From positions 62,001 through 126,000 of the forward strand of contig JBAMJV010003038.1 in NCBI GenBank assembly GCA_037951105.1: a DNA stretch of 64,000 bases. The letters are read 5' to 3'. This document shows, piece after piece, positions 1-10,805 of the stretch (the first letter of the stretch is position 1; each line of letters begins with the position of its first letter). The translations under genes were made by a program, and so were the position numbers. Source of the DNA: Echinarachnius parma (lineage: Eukaryota > Echinodermata > Echinoidea > Clypeasteroida > Echinarachniidae). The notes under the pieces were generated by a model, which did no database searches, had not been told where the DNA came from, and saw nothing but the letters and a program-made list of their open reading frames with translations.

Positions 1-6
1 TTTGTA

Positions 7-2030
7 TTGCTATAGATAATTGGCGAGAATTCCCAAACGACACCTTATATCAACATTATTCTGCAATCATATTAAAGACAATAACATTTCCTATAAACTG
101 ATACCAAACACCGTGATGTTCAGAATATGTAACACGGTCATTTTTTGCCCCAAACTAAAATTTTATGCATTTTCCCCCAAAAAATATGAAATTATTGATT
201 AACATAATTACGCATAAATCAATAATTGTATTAGCAGTTGAATTAATACTTCAAAAAACTGTCCAATTATATCAACGATACTCTCTGAAAATTTCAAATG
301 TAAACCGTATCTGAATAAAAAGTTATAGTTCTTGGAAGTCAGCATTGGCTATCCACAAAATGGGTAGTTTTGCATGATTTCTCATGCTATACAGGGTGTC
401 TCAAAAATGTGTAATCTTAATTAGAGGATTTGTATACCAAATGATTGCGTCAATCTTGGGGCACCTTCAATTCCAGTTATGAACAAATAAAAAAAAAAGA
501 AACGCCATTTCTTGTAATATGATGAATATTCCATCATTATGTAGTCCGCGTAGATGTACGTCGTGTCTGTCCTGTATTTATTTAATTGCATTTATCATAC
601 ATCAAACGCTAAAAATGAATTTAATTCCACTCCACATGGAGCATTCCAGTCAGCTGCAAACTGACGCGCATGTCATGCATATTGCGAATTCGAATCATAC
701 TGGGTGTCCATGATGTGTTTTAACAGTATCAAGATCATGCTCATTATCTTTAATAAGTGTCTTACTGAAGTACACAATATTCGGGACATTCGGGGCGTAT
801 CTAGATTCGAACAACATCTATATCGCAAGGAACGCACACTTCATGCCCTTCATATCTTATTACATGTACCTGGAGACCATAAAGGTCCCGATAAAGGTAT
901 ATGCAATTTGTCTGACTCAGTAGTAAAACAAAACAAACTCAATTGCTAATCTATTATGCACAACACCGAAAAGCTTCAGCAGGCCTAATTTTTTTTTTTT
1001 TGCACTACACTGTACTCGTGTAACCATGGTAACAACAGCCGATTACGGACAAAAATATACCAAATCAACAAATATTTATTTTAAAAACTTAAAAATAGCA
1101 GCTAAAGGGTGTTATTTCACATGTGATTTGTTTTCCTCCATGTTCACGCGGAAATTAGTGTGCATAATGCATAATGCGGCTTGTAGTAGCCAGATATATG
1201 ATTTATTGTATTTCTATTGTTGTTGTTACTATGGTTACAAATGTACACGGTGGTACAAAAAGTTACCCTACGATAAACCTGAGTAATAGTCTATTCAAAG
1301 TGTTCTCCGAACCCTGAACAAGTCTAGCTAACTGTGGTGTTCTGAATAATAATCATGTTAAAAACATAATTGTCCAGATATGGTCGATCCAACTGTAAAT
1401 GACGAGCGCCTCACATTTGAATATTGCACTAAATAGTGCACTTTGCATGATGGATTTATTATTGCAGTGAAATTACCGATACACTTTTTTAGTGTACTAT
1501 TTCAAACTGATGGCGGCATATTCATAACATAAATGAAGAAAACTGAAGGTTTTGCTTAAAAAGGGTATAAACAATATGTCATTATTTAGGAGAAAATTCT
1601 TGAATAAAGTCCGTAAAAAGAATTACATATATTGGGGCACCCTGTATAGTGTTTGAAATCGTACAAATTTGCTGTATTTGTCGATATCAAATGCTGAGTT
1701 CCAAGAACTATAACTTTTTGTTCAGATACGGTATACACTTACAATTTTCAGAGAGTATTGTTGATATAATTGGACAGTTTTTTGAAAAGTATTAATTCAA
1801 CTGCTAATGCAATTATTGATAAATGCCAAATTATGTAAATCAATAATTTCATATTTTTGGGTAAAAATGCCCAAAATTTTAGTTTGGGGCTAAAAATGAC
1901 CGTGTTACATATCCTGAAACCCTTTGTGTTTGGTATCAGATTATAGGAAATTTGATTGTCTTTAACATGACTGCAAAATCATGGTCATTTTAGGTGTTGT
2001 TTGGGAAATCTCGCCAATAATCTATAGCAA
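7..2030. mobile_element. Non-autonomous DNA transposon with long (~410 bp) terminal inverted repeats
   Basis: The first ~410 bases reappear in reverse complement at about 1620-2030. The outermost match is TTGCTATAGAT at 7 and ATCTATAGCAA ending at 2030. Similarity runs inward with moderate divergence to an ACAGGGTGT motif at about 393 and its partner at about 1641. The interior (420-1620) has only short open frames with no recognisable domain, so no transposase is carried. Only six bases of left flank are in the window, so a target duplication cannot be read and the superfamily is open. Long-TIR MITE or foldback-type element is the best description. Confidence 0.75.
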
Positions 2031-2320
2031 GTCAAAACGGCTACTTCTTTGGACGCCATCTTGGATTTGAAGGTGTTCGCAACAAATCTGTTGAAGTAGA
2101 CCTCTGAATTAATTTGTCTCATTAAAAATACTTGCAAATAAAATTGGTTTAAACTTGTTGTGGAGATCTGGCAACCTAAGTCCTTAAGGAAGCCACTTTT
2201 TCGATGTTGGCCCTCCCCTTATCTGGCGATGCGTGTACACCATCACATGACTCGCCATATAAGTGTGGAGTGCAAAACGATGGGCGGATTCTAGGGGCGT
2301 TACTTATTTGTATCGTTCAC

Positions 2321-2465
2321 TATAAAGAGGCGCGACTGATCTGAGCAAACCCACATAATTTTATTTTGCGCTATCAAAAACACCCATGTTAATTTACTAT
2401 TTTATTTCGACACTTCAAACATTAACGTGTTTAATCCACCGTGGATCGATCCCAGATGATTGAAG
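2321..2465 (+). promoter_or_regulatory. Possible TATA promoter and first exon with splice donor
   Basis: TATAAAG at 2321 is followed about 130 bases on by an ATG at 2456 and a strong donor, TGAAG/GTAAGT, at 2465/2466. This would be a first exon of about 115 bases coding only Met-Ile-Glu plus one base. No acceptor or second exon was recognised downstream, where G-rich and tRNA-containing repeats follow. The surrounding 2031-2851 shows no other gene or repeat that I recognise. The call rests on two short motifs and could be chance. Confidence 0.22.
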
Positions 2466-2851
2466 GTAAGTTTCGTGTAAAAATTATATTACAATATTCT
2501 TCCTATGAATTGTAATCGTATCCATGCAGTTCATTTCTGAACGATAAAATACGGTAAGGATATTTTTCCGATTTTTCGAAAGCATAATGATACTGTCGAC
2601 CATGACCTTGGATCCGATCAACCATGGAAATACAAATCATAAATTGCCTCATTACGGAATTAGCTGAATTGTTTTGGTTCAAAAGTTACATCGTAATCGT
2701 CAACAATGTGTTTATTGAAATAATTGCAAATATTAAATGAGGAGTATACATTACGGTGGCCCACAAGACTCTATTGTTGGGTCCGTTGTTGTTCTTTGAG
2801 TATATATCATGTGTATAAATCTACCAACAAATTAACATCATTATGTATGCT

Positions 2852-3398
2852 CAGTGGCGTACCCAGGATTTTGTCAAGGGGGGGGGGGGGGGGGGGGGGG
2901 GGTTGTAACATTTTCGAAGCCGAGACCAAGTATCTTCAAATTTTCGAGATCGAGACCAAGGCAATTGGTTGAGAACCCTCTCAGTGGGGGCGGGGGGGGG
3001 GGGGGGGGGGGCATATACATTTTATGAAGCCGAGACCAAGTACCTTCAAAATGTTCGAGACCGAGACCACGGTCCGTCACAAATGTTCGAGGCCGAGACC
3101 AAGACCATTGGTTGAGAAACCTCTCGGCGTAGGGGGGGGGGGGGGAGGGGGGGGAGGGGGGGGGGGGGGTGTGTTCGTGGAAAATGTTCGAAGCCGAGGC
3201 CAAGAAATTTAAACATTTTAGAGCCCGAGACCGGAAATCTTCGCAAATTTACGAGGCCGAGACCAGGTTAATGATGGTCGAGACCGCTTAAAAGTAGTCT
3301 CGAGACCGGCTAAAATTTAAAAAGGGGGGGGGGGGGTTAAAACCCCCCAAAACAGCCATTTGTTGGTCAACCCACCCCCCCCCCCCCCCCCGCCTATG
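2852..3398. mobile_element. hAT-like non-autonomous element filled with G-rich tandem units
   Basis: The element starts CAGTGGCG and ends CGCCTATG, an imperfect inverted pair. It is flanked on both sides by the same 8-bp duplication, TGTATGCT (2844-2851 and 3399-3406), the size expected for hAT. Inside are diverged tandem units built on GCCGAGACCAAG and TTGGTTGAGAA, separated by long G runs (for example 2878-2902, 2992-3011 and 3132-3168). The open frames across it, with proline or glycine runs, are translations of the G/C tracts. No transposase is present. Confidence 0.75.
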
Positions 3399-3564
3399 TG
3401 TATGCTTGTGATACATATTTATTATATCAGACACATATGAATATATTCAAACTTTATTGAATGTAATAAACTGTTAATTATATTTCATATGAGTAAATAG
3501 ATTACGAAAAATAAAGTATCTTTACATCTGCACACAACTAATAAATGTACACAACTAATAAATG

Positions 3565-3590
3565 TATATATATATATATATATATATATA
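3565..3590. repeat. (TA)n microsatellite
   Basis: About 13 TA units. A 17-bp duplicated ACACAACTAATAAATGT motif sits just upstream. It abuts the left arm of the palindrome that follows. Confidence 0.9.
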
Positions 3591-3822
3591 ATGCAAAGAA
3601 TAATCATAAATGATTGAGAAGGAAGAATAATAGGCGTAGCTTAATAAGCATTGTTCCTCCCTTTAATCCTCCAAATGAAAAAAGGCACTGGTTCGAGTCC
3701 TGGCGGAGACCAATTTTTCGACCAGTGCCTTTTTTCATTTGGAGGATTAAAGGGAGGAACAATGCTTATTAAGCTACGCCTATTATTCTTCCTTCTCAAT
3801 CATTTATGATTATTCTTTGCAT
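3591..3822. repeat. Perfect 102-bp inverted repeat with tRNA-fragment loop
   Basis: Bases 3591-3692 are the exact reverse complement of 3721-3822 by my reading. The 28-base spacer contains the 3' end of a tRNA-Gly-like sequence (TCGAGTCCTGGCGGAGACC) and its TTTTT run. The arms match the unit flanking the tRNA-Gly genes at 4.1-4.7 kb, so this is a snap-back copy of that unit. Similarity continues outward to about 3870. A perfect palindrome is usually recent or maintained by gene conversion, but it could also be an assembly artefact. Confidence 0.9.
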
Positions 3823-3874
3823 TATTTAAATATTGGAAGAAACCAAAGCTGTATGTATTAGTTCGCCTTTCGTT

Positions 3875-3912
<38 letters not shown>

Positions 3913-4186
3913 TATATAAACGAGAAGTGAACTAATTACGAACAATGCAAGCCGCCTTTACTTCAGCTGGATCACAATAGAGTGATTCAAGTATTAGTTA
4001 GAACATATATATATAAGCGAGAAGTGAACTAATACATACAGCTTCGGTTTCTTCCAATATATAAATAATTGCAAGGAATAATCATAAATGATTGAGAAGG
4101 AAGATTAATAGTAGTCGTAGCTTAATAAGCAATGTTCCTATTTTTTTTAATCCACCAAATGAAAAAAAGGCACCGGTCGAAAAATT

Positions 4187-4258
4187 GGTCTCCGCCAGGA
4201 CTCGAACCTGGATCTCCGGCTTGGAACGCCGATGCCTTAACCACTAGGCCACGGGGAC
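4187..4258 (-). tRNA. tRNA-Gly(UCC)-like gene, copy 1
   Basis: Read on the minus strand, this 72-base sequence folds as a cloverleaf. The acceptor arm is GTCCCCG with CGGAGAC (one mismatch). The D arm lies around GCC...GGC with an A-box TGGCCTAGTGG. The anticodon stem is TCGGC/GCCGG with loop GTTCCAA, giving anticodon UCC. The T arm is CCAGG-TTCGAGT-CCTGG. A TTTTT run directly follows, as expected for a Pol III terminator. It would decode GGA glycine codons. Its place in a tandem repeat means it could instead be a tRNA-derived repeat; expression cannot be judged here. Confidence 0.72.
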
Positions 4259-4593
4259 CGTGTGATTAAAGACAGATCCAGTTCAGGTCATTGGCAAGCC
4301 AATTTCTCGGCCCTTTGTACTCAAGTATTCATGGGGAAGGAGTTACGAACAATGCAAGCCGCCTTTACTTCAGCTGGATCACACTAGAGTGATTCAAGTA
4401 TTAGTTAGAACAGATATATATAAGCGAGAAGTGAACTAATACATACAGCTTCGGTTTCTTCCAATATATAAATAATTGCAAGGAATAATCATAAATGATT
4501 GAGAAGGAAGATTAATAGTAGGCGTAGCTTAATAAGCAATGTTCCTATTTTTTTTAATCCACCAAATGAAAAAAAGGCACCGGTCGAAAAATT

Positions 4594-4665
4594 GGTCTCC
4601 GCCAGGACTCGAACCTGGATCTCCGGCTTGGAACGCCGATGCCTTAACCACTAGGCCACGGGGAC
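4594..4665 (-). tRNA. tRNA-Gly(UCC)-like gene, copy 2
   Basis: This is the second 407-bp unit, with the tRNA body identical to copy 1 by eye. It has the same UCC anticodon loop, B-box GGTTCGAGTCC and TTTTT terminator. Both copies point left. The identity, flanks included, implies recent duplication. Confidence 0.72.
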
Positions 4666-4999
4666 CGTGTGATTAAAGACAGATCCAGTTCAGGTCATTG
4701 GCAAGCCAATTTCTCGGCCCTTTGTACTCAAGTATTCATGGGGAAGGAGTTACGAACAATGCAAGCCGCCTTTACTTCAGCTGGATCACACTAGAGTGAT
4801 TCAAGTATTAGTTAGAACAGATATATATAAGCGAGAAGTGAACTAATACATACAGCTTCGGTATTTTTGTAAGATAACACAATGAACAACTTCGAATGTT
4901 TTAGGCATGAACACAATATGGGCACGCGTCTTCTTACAAAATCTGGAATAAACGGACCAATGACATGATTTACGAAGATCCACATTTCTCCATGAACAC

Positions 5000-5403
5000 T
5001 TAAAGGGATAGTTGAGTTCTGGTATGGACAGTACAGTTTTGGTCAAACTTAATTTTAGTAACCAAAACCTGCATCATTACATTCCAAACTAATAGTTATA
5101 AATCGAGAGGAATATACAATTACAAATATAAATAGAAAATAAATAGTAAATATCCTGTTATCATTAAAAAAAGAGCCGTTAAAACTCAAGAGGGCGCTAT
5201 TTCAAAACCTATTTTGTAACTTTTTGAAAAGAGGAAGCATTTTTGGGAATTTTTAATGGCTGGTTCTAAATTATCGAATAAGTTTGGGGCCCCACATTTA
5301 TCATAAATAGCTGTGTTTATGGACATTTCATTATTTTTCATTATCTCACAAAAAAAATCTTTTATGTAGCGCCCTCTATACCAAAACTCAACTATCTCTT
5401 TAA
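5000..5403. mobile_element. piggyBac-like TTAA MITE, copy A
   Basis: It is bounded by TTAA on both sides (5000-5003, 5400-5403), with ends AGGGATAGTTGAGTTCTGGTA and ACCAAAACTCAACTATCTCT. The same family appears at 7419, 8788, 22173 and 56034. A diagnostic internal stretch is TATCATT...AAGAGCCGTTAAAAC followed by GAGGGCGCT. There is no coding capacity. TTAA duplication is the piggyBac signature; assignment rests on target site and TIRs only. Confidence 0.7.
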
Positions 5404-6082
5404 GCAAAGCGAAAAGGAATTTCTGCAAAATGTAGGTTATAAGTTATTATTTCATGCTAGGAAAAAGCATTACGATTGATCTACTATCTTTCAAGTTATC
5501 GATGCAGAGAGTCCGATTGTGTTTTGGGGGGGACAAGCGGTAGTAAACCTAACTAGCATACATGAAATGCGTCAGTCAAAATTGCATTTCTAACATTGTT
5601 ATATGTGTGAAATATATAATATATATAATATATAATATAATATGTCGTATGTAAGAGTATACATAATTTGCTTTTGTGAATTTCAAGTCTGTGTTTGTGA
5701 TTTAAGTGCACACACGTGTATGTACCTCATCGTAAAGACGTGATTGAAATATGTTTTGTCCCGACCCACTTTTAAAAGTAATGTGTGATTGGCTAAATGT
5801 ACGTGTTGATGGTATAAATATATGACTGCATGAATACTAATTAATCAGCGATGACCTTATACCGGATGTGGGTGGGGAGAATATAAATCGCTGCTGATTA
5901 AAATATGTACAGAAAAAACCTGACACATTCCTCAGCAATATTATAAATTTGTTTTGTTTAGATGTATCCCAGAATTTAATGTTAGGCAAGGCATGAAGTT
6001 TAATAAACTCAATAAATGCGGAGTTCTAACACAAAACATGCAGTGAATTGTTATTGATTCTGACTGGATCCATTTTGCGGCT
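5404..6082. other. No gene seen; AT-rich spacer
   Basis: The stretch contains a short G run (5526-5532) and a TATAATATA-rich patch near 5610-5642. I saw no open frame with family resemblance and no recognised repeat end. Confidence 0.5.
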
Positions 6083-6192
6083 AGAGTCCCTCAGGGGACC
6101 ATATTAGGTCCAATTCTTTTGTTATGATAACTAAATGATTTGTCTGACAATATTAAATCTGTTATTCGCTTATATGCAGATGATTGCAATGA
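6083..6192 (+). pseudogene. Relic of LINE reverse transcriptase, CR1-group
   Basis: Frame 6083 reads RVPQGTILGPILL, then two stop codons, then LNDLSDNIKSVIRLYADDC. These are the two hallmark reverse-transcriptase blocks of CR1/Jockey-group LINEs (VPQGS-LGP and the YADD active site). Only about 110 bases are recognisable, and flanks on both sides have decayed. It is an old, truncated copy. Confidence 0.62.
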
Positions 6193-7418
6193 GATGTATT
6201 AAGCGTTTCTTTGTTTTTAAAGCCAATATTGCGCAAAACAATGAATATTAAATAAAATATAGTTTTGATCTGCGTTCATGATATTTTTGTGATTAAAATA
6301 TACTATACACTTTGTTTGATGTCTCCAAACATTTGCATTCAATAAATCAATTTGGTTTAAGTTTATAGGGTACACATTCAATAAATTGCGCACGTAAATC
6401 TAATAAGTCATGTGAAGGTTACCTCCACAATGACTTTGCGGACCTCATGTGTCTCTTAAACCCATGCAATTATACAAAAAAGTCATAATCTTTGTTTCAT
6501 AACTAAATTGAACAAATTCGATTGTTTTACTTCATAACAGTCTTTTTGGCGAAAACAGCTAAACAACTTTTTCTAACATTTTCTTTTTTTTCATATTATA
6601 TTACTATAGGTCGACCTTAACATTTATTTATAATTGCAACTCATAGAGCCTGACCTTCTTGACATGTGTGCCAAAAGTAAAGTGGTTGATTGAATACTAA
6701 ATAAATAATAGATACGGCCCTATGAGCTCAGGCCTCCACCACCCCTTTCCCGCTGGACCTGGGGACGCCAAATTAGCTTGGACTTGATAGAGTTAAGGAC
6801 ATTCCATAATAATTTATAGTTAAAATGCATCCTAGTAAACATGGTGGGTTTGTGATTTAGTTTTTGCATCTAAACAACAACGTGAACAAACGTAAATTCT
6901 GAAAACTAGAATCTTACCTAAGGGTTTGACTTCATCTGAAATAAAAGCAAAGTAAACATCGTTTTTAACTTTATATATAATCACTCAACATAAAGTATTA
7001 GTTATTGTTACACTGTAGATTATGCTTCATTCGCATTAACTTAGAGTATGTTACCACAACTTATTTACGGCCTTATATCATGTATATTGGCAACAATACA
7101 TTCATCGCCAATCGCCAAAATTAAACACATTAACCAAATAAAACATTTCAAAAGTGTTGAAATCAATTAAACCAAAATATGTTAACAACTGTGTGAATAT
7201 AATAACAACTTTTGATATGAAGTATGACAGGGCAGAATAATGAAGGATGGAGGGGGGGGGGGGGGGGATGGGTGTGGGTGAAGGGAATGGGAGCTCTTTG
7301 TCTGTCAAAAGGGTATATCTCGGTTGTTGCACCTGGATATGAGCGCCAGTACAACGGACTTTGAAATTTTGGCGTAATGTTGCTAAGGCTGAGTTGATTT
7401 TAGTTGTTAGTTGATATG
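6193..7418. other. No gene seen; AT-rich spacer with a G run
   Basis: No recognisable coding or repeat family. A G tract at about 7252-7267 lies in a purine-rich patch. The two overlapping minus-strand open frames there (7102-7354) only translate that tract into prolines. Confidence 0.5.
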
Positions 7419-7688
7419 TTAAAGGGATAGTACAGTTTCGGCTAGGCTAAACTTTAGTAACCAAACCTGGACAGTAACATTATAAACTAATAAATATAAC
7501 TCCACCATAATCGAAATGTATATTAAATTACACACGATTAGGCAAAAAGCCCGTTATCATTCAAAAAGAGCCATTACAAAATAAAAGGGCACCTTCGAAA
7601 AAGGCATTCGATTCAACCATATTCATACAAAATTATGGATGTAAAATTGTATTGAAAAATGATTAAATAGAGAGATCATCAACAACTA
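7419..7688. mobile_element. piggyBac-like TTAA MITE, fragment B
   Basis: It starts TTAAAGGGATAG at 7419 and matches the reverse complement of the 3' half of the copy at 22173-22712, up to CATCAACAACTA at 7688. There the pogo-like element 7689-8596 has inserted. I could not find the matching second half right after that insertion. Confidence 0.65.
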
Positions 7689-8596
7689 CAGTCAAAACTG
7701 TCTATAGCGACAACTCAAGGGACCGGCGAAAAGTGGTCGCTATAGACACTTGGTCGTATTAGACAAGTTGGCGGCCATTTTGAATGTCTGGTTGAATAAA
7801 TTGAGCCTATACAATATATGCACAAAATTGACATCTGTACACGCATGTGTTCATAGTTTTATTTTGCATGTGTTGCATGCATACCACGACAACAATTTAA
7901 ATGATATATTGGCACTATATTTTGTATTATATTATTTGTATTATCTTTTGAAGCGAAGTTAAAAATAATACAAAATGTGTCAATGAATTTATGTTCTCAT
8001 CTTGCGACTTGAGAAAATCAGATACGCATGTGTATATTTTTTTATTATAGAATTCTGAAGTCAAGATGTATTGTTTTAATTGGTCGTAACAAGCGCATGG
8101 ATCACATAAAAAGAGTAAGAAACATCGGAGAAACACCCCGCCTCGGCGATTAAAATATGTGATAGATGTCAAAGTTGTGATGTTGAGTGAAGTGCATTAG
8201 TTTGACGCATTTCCCTATCAGCATCAGGTACTGAAGGTTACGTATAAGCTTTGTTTATGAGTCTGCGACACTTGGTGGCGGTAATTAAGCGTCTGTCTGA
8301 AGTTCATAGTCATTTCAAAGGTGTGTTACATGCATTGGCATTGTCAAAATTGGAGCCTTGTACGAACAAAGACGACCGAGTTGATGCCTTGGTCGCTCAT
8401 TAGCGCATATTTTGTGGTCGCTTTACACAGGATTATCCGTGCGTCGGGACCCTAACGGGGTAGTCGCTGGTCGCTTTAAGCATTTGGTCGCATTACGCAG
8501 GTCGTTTAACACATGCTTTTCAGGGGAGGACCGGAGAGCGGTCGTTATGAGCAGGTGGTCGATATAGACAGGCGGTCGCATTAGCAGGTTTTACTG
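7689..8596. mobile_element. Tc1/mariner-pogo-like non-autonomous element
   Basis: The ends are CAGTCAAAACTGTCTATAGC and GTCGCATTAGCAGGTTTTACTG, flanked by TA on both sides (7687-7688, 8597-8598). CAGT...ACTG with a TA duplication fits the Tc1/mariner-pogo group. Near the ends the motif GGTCGC followed by TTA or ATA is iterated (7733, 8413, 8478, 8490, 8556, 8573), resembling subterminal transposase-binding repeats. The small internal open frames match no transposase. Confidence 0.72.
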
Positions 8597-8787
8597 TATT
8601 TAACACACACGGTTCTTTTTATGTTATTTCAATAATACTAATCAATTAGTTTTACCAAAAAAGTTATTTCCCACTACTGCTATTTCCGTTTAAGTCTTGC
8701 CTTAGGTTTAAACATTAGACCAAATCTGTCCTGTACTTAGACATATATGATCATAGTCTAGCCTAAATGGTAAAATGCTTACATTAG

Positions 8788-8925
8788 TTAAAGAGAAAGT
8801 TAAGTCTTGGTAAAGAGGGCACTGCACAGCACATTATTTTGTGAGGTAATGGAAAACTGTGTGTCGAATTTGAAAGAACATGAATTGTTAATGGCAGAAT
8901 GACCTTTATACTTTTACTTTAACTC
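8788..8925 (+). mobile_element. piggyBac-like TTAA MITE, 5' fragment
   Basis: From TTAAAGAGAAAG through TTGGTAAAGAGGGCACTGCAC to about 8925 it matches the first 140 bases of the copy at 22173, in the same orientation. No partner end follows. Its orientation differs from fragment B, so it is a separate truncated copy or the product of a rearrangement. Confidence 0.55.
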
Positions 8926-9189
8926 GGCATATGTATTATTTATGATCAGAGTAACATTTCCCCCCCCCAAAAAAAAATTGTGGCTTGATTCTGATAAGCT
9001 AGCTAAACATACAAAACAGGTTGAAATTACAAACACGATTTTGTGACTGTGTCAATGAAGGTCAAAGGTCAAGGGTCAATAATCATATTACGTATCATCT
9101 AATTCGTCATAGTGAAGCATTTATTGTATAATTTTTAATTCAGATTGGTCTGTGTTTCATGGTGATCAAAATTATAGTAATGCATGTTT

Positions 9190-10265
9190 AATAAGACACT
9201 CGCATCTTTATTTGATGCTTTCTTTTGAAACAATATGTAAAAAGTAAAAAGTGTAATAATCCATGGTTTACAATAGAATTGCATACAATGTGTAAAAAGA
9301 AGTGTGAGTTATATAAGAAATACTTGAGAAAACAAACGGAGTATAGGAAAGAGATGTATAATAAGTATCGAAACATGGTAAATGGTAGAATCAAGAACAC
9401 TAAAAGTGACTATTTTAAATTGAAATTCAAAAACGCATCAGGGCATATTATAAAAACATTGTAATTGTTTAATGAAAACTTAGGTAAGAATACTAAATAT
9501 AATGATTTGTTTCTGATTTTGTAATGGGCAATGAGCAACCTGTACATGATAGGGCTGAAATATGCTCTGTTTTTAATGATTTCTTTTGTTAATATTGGAC
9601 CAAGCCTGACGATTCTGGTAATTAAATTATTTATGAAGAAATTTGAGTAATGTTGATTTTAATCAACGGACAGCCTTCCTTTACCCGATAACACCACCTG
9701 AAATAATTGATTTTGTAAATAAGTTAAAGAATAATACAAGTTGTGGTTATGATGATGTAAGTGCTGATCTATTGAAAAGGGTTACTTGTGTGATATCTCA
9801 CCCATCAAGTGTAATATTTAATATTTTCAGAAACTAAATTTCAGAAAAAATATAAAATTGCCAAAGTCATTCCTATTTTGTTTAAATGCTCAAAAGAAAA
9901 TGTTACAAATTATTGACTAATAACATTACTACCTGTATTTTCAAACATTTTAGACAGAGCCGTTTGTTGTCGCCTTTTTATGTTTTTGACTAAATGCAAT
10001 ATCATTCCTGAACAGTTTTAGACCTGGGCACTCCACATCTAATGCAATAATGCATTTTACTACTTATAGTTTACAAACGTTTGTAAACAATGAGATCTTA
10101 TTTTCCTTATTGTTATACTTGAGTAAAGCGTTTGACACTCTAGACCACGACATTTTGTTAGAAAAATTATATTATAATGGTATACGAGGAGTCATTTTAC
10201 AATGGTTTAAGAGGTTTTGAGACAATATAACTTAATTTGTACACATGAATAATGTCAAGTCTGAT
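9190..10265 (+). pseudogene. CR1-group LINE ORF2 remnant 1 (linker and RT)
   Basis: Frame 9225-9464 carries the basic linker that follows the endonuclease in CR1-group LINEs (NNPWFTIELHTMCKK, LYKKYLRKQTEYRKEMYNKY). Frame 9643-9837 carries ITPPEIIDFVNKLKNNTSCG-YDDVS, the start of the RT domain. Beyond 9840, conserved pieces such as KVIPI, SKAFD-like SKAFDTL and RPRHFV appear in shifting frames with many stops. There is no endonuclease and no 3' end. It is interrupted at 10280 by a tRNA-derived SINE dimer. Confidence 0.75.
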
Positions 10266-10279
10266 AAAAAAATAAAACA

Positions 10280-10638
10280 TACCGGTCTAGCAATCCGGAG
10301 GTCTCGGGTTCGAATCCCGTTGGAATCCCATTTTCTTTGCCTTCTTTTAATCACAATATATTTCTGGTCAGTTTCCCTATATGTTTGAATTAATTATTAC
10401 AAAAAGCTGTATCGATTCGGTGATCCCTCGCATATATCCCTAAGTTGATTTGTTTCCTTCGGGTTTATGTCAGGTTATAATAGCTTCTGACCATTCTGGC
10501 AATGAGAATTAAGGGGTTTCAGGGACGAGCACCGTCTAGGGTTTTCTATAGCTCAGTCGGTAGAGCACCGGTCTAGCAATCCGGAGGTCTCGGGTTCGAA
10601 TCCCGTTGGAATCCCATTTTCTTTGCCTTCTTTTAATC
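10280..10638 (+). mobile_element. tRNA-derived SINE dimer with 14-bp target duplication
   Basis: Two copies in tandem have a period of about 286 bp. The first is cut off 5' (10281 onward) and the second is full length. The block is flanked by the same 14-mer AAAAAAATAAAACA at 10266-10279 and 10639-10652, as expected from LINE-driven target-primed insertion. Each copy ends in CCTTCTTTTAATC. The insertion sits in the CR1-group remnant. Confidence 0.7.
10540..10616 (+). tRNA. tRNA-Ala(AGC)-like head of the SINE
   Basis: It has A-box TAGCTCAGTCGG and B-box GGTTCGAATCC, with an anticodon-like loop CTAGCAA (AGC) between CCGGT and TCCGG. The acceptor stem pairs poorly (TTTTCTA against TGGAATC). The sequence sits in a dimeric unit with target duplications, so I read it as a SINE promoter rather than a working tRNA gene. 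A 5'-truncated duplicate is at 10281-10330. Confidence 0.45.
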
Positions 10639-10805
10639 AAAAAAATAAAACAAATACTACTTTTGTTTTTAATACCAGATCAGAACTTTTTAGCACTGTA
10701 ACATTTAAATTATTTTGTTAGTTCATTCTATGTTACAATTGTAAGGATTACATTACATAGTAGTTTGTTTGTGGATGTGCATGATTGTGTTTGATATTCT
10801 TATGC

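Larger units (their letters stand above)
3924..4861. repeat. Tandem array of a 407-bp unit carrying tRNA-Gly
   Basis: Two nearly identical full units have a period of 407 bp, measured between equivalent tRNA ends at 4187 and 4594. A partial unit at about 3924-4012 lacks the tRNA portion, and another partial copy runs to about 4861. The shared text includes AGCGAGAAGTGAACTAATAC and TTCAGCTGGATCACA. The array may be a locally amplified tRNA gene or a tandem SINE-like unit. Confidence 0.85.

Noticed and set aside
2874-3246. Open frames rich in proline or glycine on both strands
   Set aside because: They are translations of long G/C tracts inside the hAT-like element.
8788-8925. Continuation of the MITE interrupted by the pogo-like element
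   Set aside because: Its orientation is opposite to the 7419-7688 fragment, so it cannot be the simple other half.
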